From NCBI GenBank assembly GCA_964407285.1, contig CAYOVG010000066.1, forward strand, positions 1-22,901: DNA of 22,901 bases, given 5' to 3'. Source of the stretch: CAYOVG01 sp964407285 (GTDB lineage Bacteria > Desulfobacterota > Syntrophobacteria > Syntrophobacterales > Syntrophobacteraceae). The translations under genes were made by a program, and so were the position numbers. A model generated the notes under the pieces. It was given only the letters and a program-made list of their open reading frames with translations. It did no database searches and had not been told where the DNA came from. Position 1 is the stretch's first letter. Every line of letters begins with the position of its first letter. Below are positions 15,141-22,698 of the stretch, piece after piece.

Positions 15141-18100
15141 TACTCCCAGAGGAGCGCACACGGAAGACGATCCGGATCTGAAAGCCTCAGGAGTTCATAT
15201 CCTATACCCGCCGTCCCTCTGAAGAAGCCGGGATTATGAACCTCGCCCGGAAGTTCGGGATGGATGCTGAAAGAGCCGCGGCCCTCTTTCCGTTTGAGCG
15301 CTACGGCCGCTTTCTTCCGCGCCGCGCGGAGAAGATCCGGACGGGCGAGGCGCTCTCCCGCTGCCGAAAGCACGCCGATCCTCCCGAAATTTCCACAGCA
15401 TACATGATCAGCTCCACTGATAGGGACCGAGAGTGCGGTTTGAAGCGCTGTCGCAATGTCCTCTTGAATCCCGGGGGTATCGAGCACGGGAAGCCCCCCT
15501 ATTCTCGCCAGACCGATACCCGGGGCCCCATTGCACAGCGCCGTCCAGTAGACCGGCTCCTCAGCCGATGCTTCCGGGATCTTCCAGTTTCCTTTCTCGG
15601 GTGAAAAGAGTGTCGCTTCGAACGCAATGGCCTCCCTCGATGCGTCGAGAAAGGACCCGCACCCGGTCGCTTCAGCAAGACGCAAGAGAGCGAATGCTAT
15701 TCCCGCGGCGCCATGGGCGAAACCCGAGACGAAATCCCCCCGACCGTTCTTCCAGGCGCGGTATCCGGATTCACAGGCCGTACGCGATGAAAGGAGATGC
15801 TCGCCGCAGAGGCCGGCAAGTTTGAGCGCGGTTCCATCCGATGTGGCGCGATACAGGCTCAGCAACCCCAGAACGGCGCCGGCGGCTCCATCAAAGAGAT
15901 CGAAACTGCTATCACGGGCGATCCTCTCGGGAGTAATCAACGTAGCCACCCTGAGGGCCGCATCCATAAGTCCGGTGCTGTTCAGAAAACGACCGACCGT
16001 CACAAGGCAGTAGAGTATCGATCCAAGACCGCTTGCCGCTCCGATGCCCGCGCCATACGGAGCATCAAGAGTTTCGGAGAAGTCCGTGACGGGCTTGAGT
16101 GAGGCCGCCACCAGGTCCTCATATCCCCCGCCGCATCGCACCGGATTCGCCGCCGCAAGGAAAAGCGCTATTCCCGGCGCCCCCTGGTAGAAGAACGAGT
16201 CGGAAGGGATGAAAGAGCAGAGCCGGGCACCGGCAAGCGGTTTGTTCGTGGGAATGACCCAGAACGCCGAACCGCGCTTCGTAAACATGGCTCTTTCCCT
16301 TATTGATTCCGCAATCTCCAGCGCCACCCTCCGAAAAATCTCCAAAGAAGGCGCGGCCTCCGCGCACTCCGGCGCGGGCTCTTCACACTCGTCGGAATAT
16401 GTCCGGTCCGGCGGAGCCTCCGCCGCCGCCTTCAAAGAGAAAGCGCCCCGGATGAGATCGACCTGCGAGTCGAGGTCACGCTCATTCATTCCCGCGAGGT
16501 TCCAGCGGACCCGGTCGTAGCCGGGCTCCTCGAAGTAGTTCTCAATCCTTTCGGAAGCGCCCGTGTGGAGCGCCGTGCCGCCGGTCTCCGCCTGGAAGCA
16601 TGGAATATCCAATCGTTCGAGCGCTCTCGCCTCCTCCATGCATCGGGGAAAAATCCCGGGAAGGCGCCCGGCGCCGAGAGATGCTCGAAAAACACGCTCC
16701 AGCTCCAATGAGCGGTCGATGCCGTTGCGCAGGACCTTGGGCTGCAGGGACCCTCTCCGCAACTTCTCATAGGTGGAGGTATCGAGTAAAATGGGCCGGA
16801 TTCGCTGCATCGAAAACGCCGCGAGAGGACCGTCCGAAGCGATCAGGATGTCCCTTCTTTCCATGAGAAAGCGATATGCTTCCTTGAAGCCGTCAATGAC
16901 GGCCCGCGTGAACTCCGAGGACGAAACCGGTTCCCCCTCGACGCCATGGGCGGCATCCAGGCCTCCCACCCAGTCTCCTTTTCCAGTGGCGGATTCAATC
17001 CACATGGGCAGGAAATGGGTGCGGAGGACGGTTTCGTCGAATCGTTTTGGGCTGATGGGGCTGCCGGCGTCCGCCACGCGGGGTTGAAGCAGGGTCTCGA
17101 GATCGATCAAAACGGGTTGATTGCCGCAAGGTATGATGTTTTCGTGCTGGAAATCACTCCCATCCAACAGGTACAGAAGACACAGGAGCACTCCCGAACG
17201 ATGATAATAGCGTCTTAGCCCCTCCGCGTTCCCGGAAGGGCGTCTCCGCGCATGCTCCATCCAACCGTAGCCGTTGCGGGAGAGGCACTTCAGGACTTTC
17301 AGCGGATGAGTAATTCCCTCATGGTTCAGCCACTGAAGCAAATCGAACCATGCAATTTCCATCTCGAGGCTTTTGGGCTTGTAGAGAAGTCTGAGACCCG
17401 ATTCGAAGGTGAGGAGCATCGCCGACCGTCCGTGATGGTGGCTGTCCGAGAGGCCGGCCTCCATGCCGGCTACGCGGCCGGTCTCCCCTCCCGAAGAGAA
17501 AACGCGCCGGACGGCCGGAAGGTCCGTTCCGAGACGTCCCAAAAATTCAGCGCAACAATCGACCCAAAATTGGACTATGGAGGCAAGCAGTCGCGCGAGA
17601 ACGGGGAACTCCATGAAGAGGGGTATCCATTTGCCGGCGGCCAGTTGTCGAGAGAATTCGACATGAAGCGGGCCGGAGGCTCTCTCTCCCTGAAAAGCCC
17701 CGAGAAAACCCTGACGCACCGAACGAAAGACATCGAATTTCAGATCCAGAACAGGTCCCGCCGCATAGGAGAGTCTATCGACGAGATAGCGCTCCAGGCC
17801 GCGGAATCCGGATCGAGTAAGCAGGTTCAATGCGTCTGCGCTCCGGTCGAGCAACATTTTCCGGCCGACCGTTACAAAAGGCTTGAAGAGTTCGGCGCGG
17901 ACGGCGGGTTCATCTTCCGGGAACGCACGCGCCGCCCGTGAAGTGGAAACACTCCCCTCTTTGCCGGCGGAATCCGCTCCCGACTCGATCTCCCGAAGAA
18001 CTGCCGAATAGATGTACGCCCAGGAAGGCGGTTCCGAATTATTCCGGCTCCGAACATTCCCGAGGACTCTCCGGGCGCTTTCCATATCCAGTCCGTCGGC

Positions 18101-18301
18101 CGCAAGACGAATCCCGAAACGATCCCGGTCTCCGCGAGCCGCCGTCTCACACCACCTGTCGAGCCTCGCCGAAGCGATTTTCTCGCTTTCCGGGGTTTCT
18201 TCGGGTATGAATCCTTGAGAGAGCCTGTCGTCAAGAGCGCTCGCCCGTTCAACAACAAGAAGAAGATCATCGGAGGAAAAGGCGGGAATACCGGAACCCA
18301 A
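15140..18301 (-). CDS. lanM: Class II lanthionine synthetase (LanM), CCG-type
   Basis: A 1053-residue bifunctional enzyme that phosphorylates/eliminates Ser and Thr, then adds Cys thiols to make lanthionine rings. The dehydratase domain (about 130-620) keeps the kinase-like catalytic set: DSHHHGRS (286-293), K308 in LLYKPKSL, D383-H386-N388 in GSDFQHENII and D400/E402 in VLIDLET. The LanC-like cyclase (about 650-1053) has repeated GxxG helices, SGFAHGAAG with H863, zinc ligand C923 in ALCNGAPG, and C968-C969 in HVCCGNFG. The usual CHG is replaced by CCG, giving three Cys ligands as in ProcM, a group known for broad substrate tolerance. The start is a TTG at 18301 with GAGG 8 bases upstream; no in-frame ATG is nearby. 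It precedes the precursor gene. All key residues appear intact, so the enzyme should be active. Confidence 0.95.
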   Translation of the reverse strand: MGSGIPAFSSDDLLLVVERASALDDRLSQGFIPEETPESEKIASARLDRWCETAARGDRDRFGIRLAADGLDMESARRVLGNVRSRNNSEPPSWAYIYSAVLREIESGADSAGKEGSVSTSRAARAFPEDEPAVRAELFKPFVTVGRKMLLDRSADALNLLTRSGFRGLERYLVDRLSYAAGPVLDLKFDVFRSVRQGFLGAFQGERASGPLHVEFSRQLAAGKWIPLFMEFPVLARLLASIVQFWVDCCAEFLGRLGTDLPAVRRVFSSGGETGRVAGMEAGLSDSHHHGRSAMLLTFESGLRLLYKPKSLEMEIAWFDLLQWLNHEGITHPLKVLKCLSRNGYGWMEHARRRPSGNAEGLRRYYHRSGVLLCLLYLLDGSDFQHENIIPCGNQPVLIDLETLLQPRVADAGSPISPKRFDETVLRTHFLPMWIESATGKGDWVGGLDAAHGVEGEPVSSSEFTRAVIDGFKEAYRFLMERRDILIASDGPLAAFSMQRIRPILLDTSTYEKLRRGSLQPKVLRNGIDRSLELERVFRASLGAGRLPGIFPRCMEEARALERLDIPCFQAETGGTALHTGASERIENYFEEPGYDRVRWNLAGMNERDLDSQVDLIRGAFSLKAAAEAPPDRTYSDECEEPAPECAEAAPSLEIFRRVALEIAESIRERAMFTKRGSAFWVIPTNKPLAGARLCSFIPSDSFFYQGAPGIALFLAAANPVRCGGGYEDLVAASLKPVTDFSETLDAPYGAGIGAASGLGSILYCLVTVGRFLNSTGLMDAALRVATLITPERIARDSSFDLFDGAAGAVLGLLSLYRATSDGTALKLAGLCGEHLLSSRTACESGYRAWKNGRGDFVSGFAHGAAGIAFALLRLAEATGCGSFLDASREAIAFEATLFSPEKGNWKIPEASAEEPVYWTALCNGAPGIGLARIGGLPVLDTPGIQEDIATALQTALSVPISGADHVCCGNFGRIGVLSAAGERLARPDLLRAARKKAAVALKRKEGRGSFSIHPELPGEVHNPGFFRGTAGIGYELLRLSDPDRLPCALLWE

Positions 18302-18328
18302 TGTGATTACCTCATCTTTTTCTTCTTC

Positions 18329-18357
18329 GTTTTCTCAACCCGGATAGCGCATGTCAA
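18329..18357 (-). promoter_or_regulatory. Candidate promoter of lanM
   Basis: On the minus strand a perfect TTGACA (18357-18352) is followed after 17 bases by GAAAAC (18334-18329), a poor -10. Transcription would begin near 18322, giving a very short leader before the TTG start. The call rests mainly on the -35 hexamer and its position. Confidence 0.3.
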
Positions 18358-18541
18358 GCCGAACTCGCCTGCAGGGAGGGTTTCCTGTCCATGTGGCGAG
18401 GAACTCGGAGTCGATGAGTGGGTGAATGGCTCAGTCCCCCCGATGCGGTCTTTGACGGGAGCATAACGGCCGGAAGGGCAAATGGCGCATAAAGGGTGAG
18501 TGAAATCAAAAGCTTTTTTCGATTTCTTGCAGGACCCCACT

Positions 18542-19264
18542 CTACCGCGCATCCTTTTGCTCAACGGGTTGAATTTGACGCATCGGATCGTAAGGTCGGA
18601 CTTTCTTCTCTTTCACCGCACCGGCCAGCGTTACTCCAAGATCATACGCCTGCCTGAGCTGGTCGTCGGTGAGTTCGCGCATGCGAATCGTTCTGGTCCA
18701 CTCCTCTCCTTCAGGCTCCTTGCTGAAAAAGGCTCCGGCGTACATGTCGCCCACGCATTCGCCGTTGCAGATCGCCGCGGCCATATCCTGGAGCCATGGA
18801 GACCCGGTATCGCAGTATTTTCTCATCTCTGTCGGGACTGCTCCAGCGCTTACGATCGTTGCAACGGCGCGCGCCTTATCCGTAAGCCGCGGTTCGGGAC
18901 ATCCCCTTATGCCCAGGATTTCTCCAGTCGGGCGCAAAAGGGTCCAGGCAGTCCTGTGAATGAAAGTGGTCATGCGAGCGCTGATGAACCCGCAGTGGAC
19001 GGGAGAGGCAAGGAGCACGCCATCAGCATCTCCTATCTTTTGGAGAATGTCGTGCACATCGTCGTCAATGGAGCATCGCGCGATCCTGGACTCCAGGTCA
19101 CCGTGGCAAGCCAGACAATTCGCGCAGTAGCGAATGTCTTTCTCCGCCAAAACAACCATCTCCGTGTATGCGCCCTCGGATGCCGCGCCCTCCATCGCCT
19201 TCTCCGTCAGGCGCGTGGTTGTTCCTTCCTTGCGGTGAGCGCCGTTGATCGATAGTATCTTCAT
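18542..19264 (-). CDS. Iron-sulfur flavoprotein / NADPH-dependent FMN reductase family
   Basis: A 240-residue flavodoxin-fold protein starting MKILSINGAHRKEGTTTRL, the FMN-phosphate loop of the NADPH-dependent FMN reductase family. Cysteines 47, 50, 53 and 64 (CANCLACHG...RCSIDDDV) form the C-x2-C-x2-C-xn-C cluster typical of archaeal/anaerobe iron-sulfur flavoproteins, followed by GVLLASPVHCGFISARMTTFIHR. Such proteins move electrons in anaerobes, some in oxygen or peroxide stress; the partner is unknown. The frame opens 5 codons earlier, but AAAGGGGGA just before the ATG at 19264 favours that start. It is the last gene of a three-gene group with the ATC-hydrolase-like and membrane proteins (113-base gap). 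It lies 240 bases upstream of lanM, and a link to the RiPP cluster is not shown. Confidence 0.82.
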   Translation of the reverse strand: MKILSINGAHRKEGTTTRLTEKAMEGAASEGAYTEMVVLAEKDIRYCANCLACHGDLESRIARCSIDDDVHDILQKIGDADGVLLASPVHCGFISARMTTFIHRTAWTLLRPTGEILGIRGCPEPRLTDKARAVATIVSAGAVPTEMRKYCDTGSPWLQDMAAAICNGECVGDMYAGAFFSKEPEGEEWTRTIRMRELTDDQLRQAYDLGVTLAGAVKEKKVRPYDPMRQIQPVEQKDAR

Positions 19265-19377
19265 AAGTCCCCCTTTCATTGCCGTTTATGCAGCGAGAAC
19301 GAACGCTGTCCCGGTCGAGCGCCCCCAACCGGGGCAAACAACCGCCAGGCCATGCGGAAGCCGCACGCGCCTTCGTT

Positions 19378-20040
19378 CTAAAGCGGCCCCATGGTCTGTT
19401 CACGGATCCTATCGAAATGAAAGCGGCACCGGTCACCATCGTACGCTATGGTCGTAGGCCGTGTGCATCGGACCCCGAACCTGCCGTCCTTCAAAACGTC
19501 CATCCAGATTTCATCGGCGTCACAAAAGGCCGTGGTCAACTCCGGCACGCCATGGTAGCTGAAGAAGTCGAAATAGAAGCACCTCTTGACGTGGGTGTGC
19601 AGGCATTGATCGTCATCCCTCGCGTGCTCGAAAAGGAATGTCTTTCCGTATTTCTTCTCCTCGAGTTCCTTGTCGAATTGAACCACCGTTTTGAAGGGGT
19701 CCGGGCTGTTGCGCAGCATCTCCTCGAAAAAAGGCTCGAAAGGCTGCATGCGTCTCGACCCCTCCACATAGGCATGCCCGAGAATGCGGCAGACAGTATC
19801 GCGCTCCTCGATCTCCCCGGAAAGAACGCGGTAGGCCGCCAGGGCAAGCGCGGCCAGGAAAAGGTGATATTCCGACTGCAAGTCTTCAACCCATGCCCCG
19901 TGCTCCTCCACGATGGACGGATGAAGGCCGGCGACCCTTTTGCGCACCGACGACGCAAGGCCGGGTCGAATTCGCTCGATCCCTTCGCTCAACGCATCCA
20001 GGTAGTTCCGGTGGAACAAATGCCCGAACTGCTCTTCCAT
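19378..20040 (-). CDS. L-2-amino-thiazoline-4-carboxylic acid hydrolase-like protein
   Basis: A 220-residue cytoplasmic protein. The segment at 150-180 (HVKRCFYFDFFSYHGVPELTTAFCDADEIWM) has the H-x3-C...F-x2-G-x-PELT-x-FC-x-xDE pattern of the ATC-hydrolase family (pfam ATC_hydrolase), named for opening the thiazoline ring of L-ATC to cysteine precursors in Pseudomonas. Many members in anaerobes have unknown substrates. ATG 20040 has GGGGAG 8 bases upstream; a GTG 9 bases earlier is too close to that site. It follows the membrane protein gene by 36 bases and precedes the flavoprotein gene, so the three may be one operon. Family assignment is from memory of the motif. Confidence 0.65.
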   Translation of the reverse strand: MEEQFGHLFHRNYLDALSEGIERIRPGLASSVRKRVAGLHPSIVEEHGAWVEDLQSEYHLFLAALALAAYRVLSGEIEERDTVCRILGHAYVEGSRRMQPFEPFFEEMLRNSPDPFKTVVQFDKELEEKKYGKTFLFEHARDDDQCLHTHVKRCFYFDFFSYHGVPELTTAFCDADEIWMDVLKDGRFGVRCTRPTTIAYDGDRCRFHFDRIREQTMGPL

Positions 20041-20076
20041 GCGCAGCACTCCCCTTTTTGTCGTTATGGGTAGATC

Positions 20077-20529
20077 TCATGCGACATTCCCGACCATGCG
20101 CACAAGACTGTAGATCACGACAACGACCGCCCAGTAGACCCAGAGGCCCCAGCCATAGGTCAGAAAAGCCGGAGCGCCCCATTTGTGGTAGATGTGCCTG
20201 CCCTCGATGAAGAGCAGTACAAGGTGGATGTAAATGGTGATGCACGCGCCCGCGAACCACGGCAGGTATGCCCATGCATGCCCTGACAGCACCGCGATGG
20301 AGCCGACGATCACCAGGGGAAGCTGCACGAAAAGATCTGCCCAGCCCGCTCCCCGGCAGAAAGCCAGATGCGTCTCATCGCGGTAATCATCTCCTTTGCC
20401 CACGAGCATATCCTTGGTCCTGCGGTCCTGGGGCCGAAAAACGGCAGCCGCCTGGATGTACCCCGCCGGCAGGTAGATCACCACGCCGATGATGCTCAGG
20501 ACCCATGTCACAAACGTAGGTTCAATCAT
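20077..20529 (-). CDS. Four-helix integral membrane protein, unknown
   Basis: A 150-residue protein with hydrophobic segments at about 5-28, 66-82, 88-108 and 120-143, separated by a polar loop (RPQDRRTKDMLVGKGDDYRDETHLAFCRGAGWAD) that includes charged residues likely cytoplasmic. No known family is recognised. It is the first gene of a three-gene minus-strand group with an ATC-hydrolase-like protein and an iron-sulfur flavoprotein. The ATG at 20529 has GGGAGGGAG about 8 bases upstream. The conserved polar loop suggests it is not a simple anchor, but no role can be stated. Confidence 0.7.
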   Translation of the reverse strand: MIEPTFVTWVLSIIGVVIYLPAGYIQAAAVFRPQDRRTKDMLVGKGDDYRDETHLAFCRGAGWADLFVQLPLVIVGSIAVLSGHAWAYLPWFAGACITIYIHLVLLFIEGRHIYHKWGAPAFLTYGWGLWVYWAVVVVIYSLVRMVGNVA

Positions 20530-21061
20530 TCACCCACTCCCTCCCGCCAATGTTGTTGACTTCAGGCCCGGCAACGTCCTTCCCGCGCAGGCGGAAATCC
20601 GGATTTTCGGCATGGTTCAAAACAGGGTAACGCTTCAGGGTCACCCCCGCGAAGGCGGGGGGTGACGTTGATTCAACAGCATTGCCCCCTCGCGCATTCG
20701 CGACTCCAACCGCATGGTCGGCCATTCCGCCGGTTGTGGTGGAAATGATATGAGACTATTTTACATGGATACAGCTTTCCATCCGCGACTTGTCGCGCCT
20801 TGTCTCCGTCATGCCCGACGACTGCGAAATCATGGAAAAACCCGTCCATGATCTCTTGCGTTTCGACAGCCCGGCCGCGGCTGGAAAGCCGTAACAACAC
20901 GAAGTATCATTTTTCCCGAAATGGTTTCGTAATTACGTTCTAAAGCACCTGGAGAGGACAACCGGCGTTCGGATTGCATTCGAAGCGGGTTTCCCGGCGG
21001 TTTGCCCCGCTTCATAGCTTCAAGATGAATTCGCGGCAGCGCTGCCGCATGACCCACGCCG
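20530..21061. other. Intergenic region with interspersed palindromes, no gene
   Basis: These 532 bases contain no credible gene. They hold the interspersed repeat at 20613-20666, a hairpin ATCATGGA...TCCATGAT (20829-20852), a stem GAAGCGGG...CCCGCTTC (20982-21013), and a perfect 16-bp palindrome GCGGCAGC-GCTGCCGC (21033-21048) just past the end of the HD-domain gene, without a T tract. The promoter of the membrane-protein operon probably lies near 20540-20760 but I cannot place it. Confidence 0.55.
20613..20666. repeat. Interspersed palindromic repeat, copy 1
   Basis: Begins TGGTTCAAAACAGGGTAACG and ends in the hairpin GTCACCCCC...GGGGGTGAC (20640-20666). About 45 bases match 21635-21680 with roughly five differences, and related GC-rich hairpins occur at 22430-22448. 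It resembles the small REP-like intergenic elements common in such genomes. Confidence 0.7.
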
Positions 21062-21592
21062 CTACTTCACCGGTGATGAGACTGCGGCGATTCCCCATTG
21101 AGATTCCACGAACTCGGGCAAAAGCCGCATGGCGCTGCGCTCGTTGGCCCAATCGATAATTTCCTTGCGTTTTGCACTTTCCGTACACAGGTAATCCGGA
21201 TTCGGAATGATCCCAACACGCCCGAGGTCCAGCCGGTCTGAGTCCCAGCAAGTCTGAACCGTAATATCGGCATCCACCAATCCATCCGTATGGTACATGC
21301 AGGCGAACCTCAACAGTTCGAAATCATCCCTATCGAGAGAGAACAAAGCCCCTTGCAGCGACGCCGCAAATTCGGCTCCCCGCAGGCCGTGCTCCGGGTC
21401 TTGGCCGTCACTGACGCGCCTGGAATCATGGAAAAGAGCGAACAGTTGAACCACCTTCAAATTCGCATTGTTCAATTCCGCCAGTTTCGTCCCATACTCC
21501 ATCACACGAGCCCAATGGGAAAGGCCATGTATTCCATCAACAGGCAAGGAGTGCTGATGGATGATGATATCGACAATTCTTCTAATATTCAT
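21062..21592 (-). CDS. Small HD-domain protein
   Basis: A 176-residue soluble protein with HD-type metal ligands: H22 and H26 in IHGLSHWARV, and the H55-D56 pair in FALFHDSRRV, followed by H68 (PEHGLRGAEFA). The HGxxHW...FHDxRR arrangement matches a family of uncharacterised HD proteins predicted to be metal-dependent phosphohydrolases. The distal aspartate (D118 in SDRLDLGRVG) is plausible. ATG at 21592 has only a weak ribosome binding site. It stands alone between the intergenic repeats and the CRISPR array; nothing suggests it is a cas gene, and its HD pattern is not that of Cas3. Confidence 0.78.
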   Translation of the reverse strand: MNIRRIVDIIIHQHSLPVDGIHGLSHWARVMEYGTKLAELNNANLKVVQLFALFHDSRRVSDGQDPEHGLRGAEFAASLQGALFSLDRDDFELLRFACMYHTDGLVDADITVQTCWDSDRLDLGRVGIIPNPDYLCTESAKRKEIIDWANERSAMRLLPEFVESQWGIAAVSSPVK

Positions 21593-21634
21593 AACGCAGA
21601 TCCAGGTTCAGGTGAGACATGTCGCCTTGCGGCG

Positions 21635-21680
21635 TGGTTCAAAGCAGGGTAACGCGACAGGGTCGCCCCCGCGAAAGCGG
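21635..21680. repeat. Interspersed repeat, copy 2, fused to the CRISPR array end
   Basis: Matches the element at 20613-20658 for about 45 bases, but where copy 1 continues into the second half of its hairpin, this one runs straight into a CRISPR repeat that has lost its first 8 bases. The junction (GCGAAAGCG-GAGGCC) therefore marks the leader-distal end of the array. Confidence 0.7.
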
Positions 21681-22388
21681 AGGCCGGGGCGTAAATCCCC
21701 GGAAATACATCCGAAGTCTGGCCAGTATGCCGAAATTCTGAAAGCTCCAATGAGGCCGGGGCGAAAACCCCGGAAATACAAACAGTACCTGGACGCGATC
21801 CAGGCCATCAGGCAGAGGCTTCAATGAGGCCGGGGCGAAAACCCCGGAAATACACAAACACAAATTCTATAAATTATTAAAACAATATAAAAGCTTCAAT
21901 GAGGCCGGGGCGAAAACCCCGGAAATACATGATGGCTATTGTGGAGCCCATAGGACCACTTACTGCTTCAATGAGGCCGGGGCGAAAACCCCGGAAATAC
22001 CGTTCTTCCGCCGCCGGGAGTGTTCGGCGTAGCCCAGCTTCAATGAGGCCGGGGCGAAAACCCCGGAAATACGATGAAATTCAGCCCAATTTTGGGAAGA
22101 TGCATTAAGGCTTCAATGAGGCCGGGGCGAAAACCCCGGAAATACTCAAACGATGGGGTGCTGATGGACGGAAGGGATGGGACGCTTCAATGAGGCCGGG
22201 GCGAAAACCCCGGAAATACCTATCTTGCAAATAGCGGAATACTTGGAAAGAAAATATGCTTCAATGAGGCCGGGGCGTAAAACCCCGGAAATACCTTGCC
22301 ACAACCCCGTGCTTCACGAACCGCCCCGGCACGCTTCAATGAGGCCGGGGCGTAAAACCCCGGAAATACAACCGAGTAAAGACGGGGG

Positions 22389-22398
22389 GTACTAGATG
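22389..22398. repeat. Target-site duplication, left copy
   Basis: GTACTAGATG immediately precedes the inserted element and is repeated at 22572-22581 immediately after it. Removing the element and one copy restores a 37-base spacer. Confidence 0.85.
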
Positions 22399-22571
22399 CA
22401 ATGCCTTTCAAATAAGCCGACTACCGTCGCCCCCACGAAAGTGGGGGGCCGGAAAGCCTCGTAAGATCTGGATTCCCGCTTAAAGCATGCGGGAATGACG
22501 GGTGAGGGGCCGGCCCGAATGGGTTATCCGAGGCGCCCGCTGAGCAATGCTCCCTTATTTGAAAGGTATTG
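22399..22571. mobile_element. 173-bp MITE-like insertion inside a CRISPR spacer
   Basis: The element begins CAATGCCTTTCAAATAAG (22399-22416) and ends with its inverse CTTATTTGAAAGGTATTG (22554-22571); the two 18-base ends differ at one position. It is flanked by 10-base direct repeats GTACTAGATG. It encodes no protein. Its interior carries hairpins CCCCCAC-GAAA-GTGGGGG (22430-22447), ATTCCCGC...GCGGGAAT (22472-22496) and GAGCAATGCTC (22542-22552), similar in kind to the interspersed palindromes elsewhere in the window. This is the architecture of a miniature inverted-repeat transposable element moved in trans by a full-length transposase; the parent family is not identifiable from the ends alone. 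Confidence 0.88.
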
Positions 22572-22581
22572 GTACTAGATG
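22572..22581. repeat. Target-site duplication, right copy
   Basis: Second copy of GTACTAGATG, directly following the element; it is followed by the last 8 bases of the disrupted spacer (GATTTATC) and then the repeat at 22590. Confidence 0.85.
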
Positions 22582-22698
22582 GATTTATCGCTTCAATGAG
22601 GCCGGGGCGTAAAACCCCGGAAATACAACGCCTAACTGCCCGCCAGAGGCAGCTATTTGTGGCTTCAATGAGGCCGGGGCGTAAAACCCCGGAAATAC

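Larger units (their letters stand above)
21680..22698 (-). CRISPR. CRISPR array, 12 repeats and 11 spacers, minus-strand orientation
   Basis: The repeat (plus-strand reading GCTTCAATGAGGCCGGGG-CG-AAAACCCCGGAAATAC, with a CCGGGG/CCCCGG stem) occurs at 21744, 21818, 21893, 21965, 22037, 22110, 22184, 22258, 22333, 22590 and 22662, plus a 5'-truncated copy at 21680-21708. Spacers are 35-39 bases. The seven repeats nearest the truncated end are 36 bases long; the four at 22258 and beyond are 37, with one added T in the loop (the first full repeat also has TCC for TTC). On the minus strand the repeat ends ATTGAAGC, the 8-base 5' tag usual for type I/III crRNAs, and the degenerate unit is at the left, so the leader is on the right. 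One spacer (22370-22589) is interrupted by a mobile element. No cas genes are in the window, so the type cannot be fixed. Confidence 0.96.

Noticed and set aside
21062..21592. HD-domain gene beside the array as a possible Cas3 nuclease
   Set aside because: It is only 176 residues, lacks a helicase, and its HD pattern is that of small general phosphohydrolases.
21899..22395. Plus-strand open frames made of repeated MRPGRKPRK units
   Set aside because: They translate the CRISPR repeats and spacers and are not genes.
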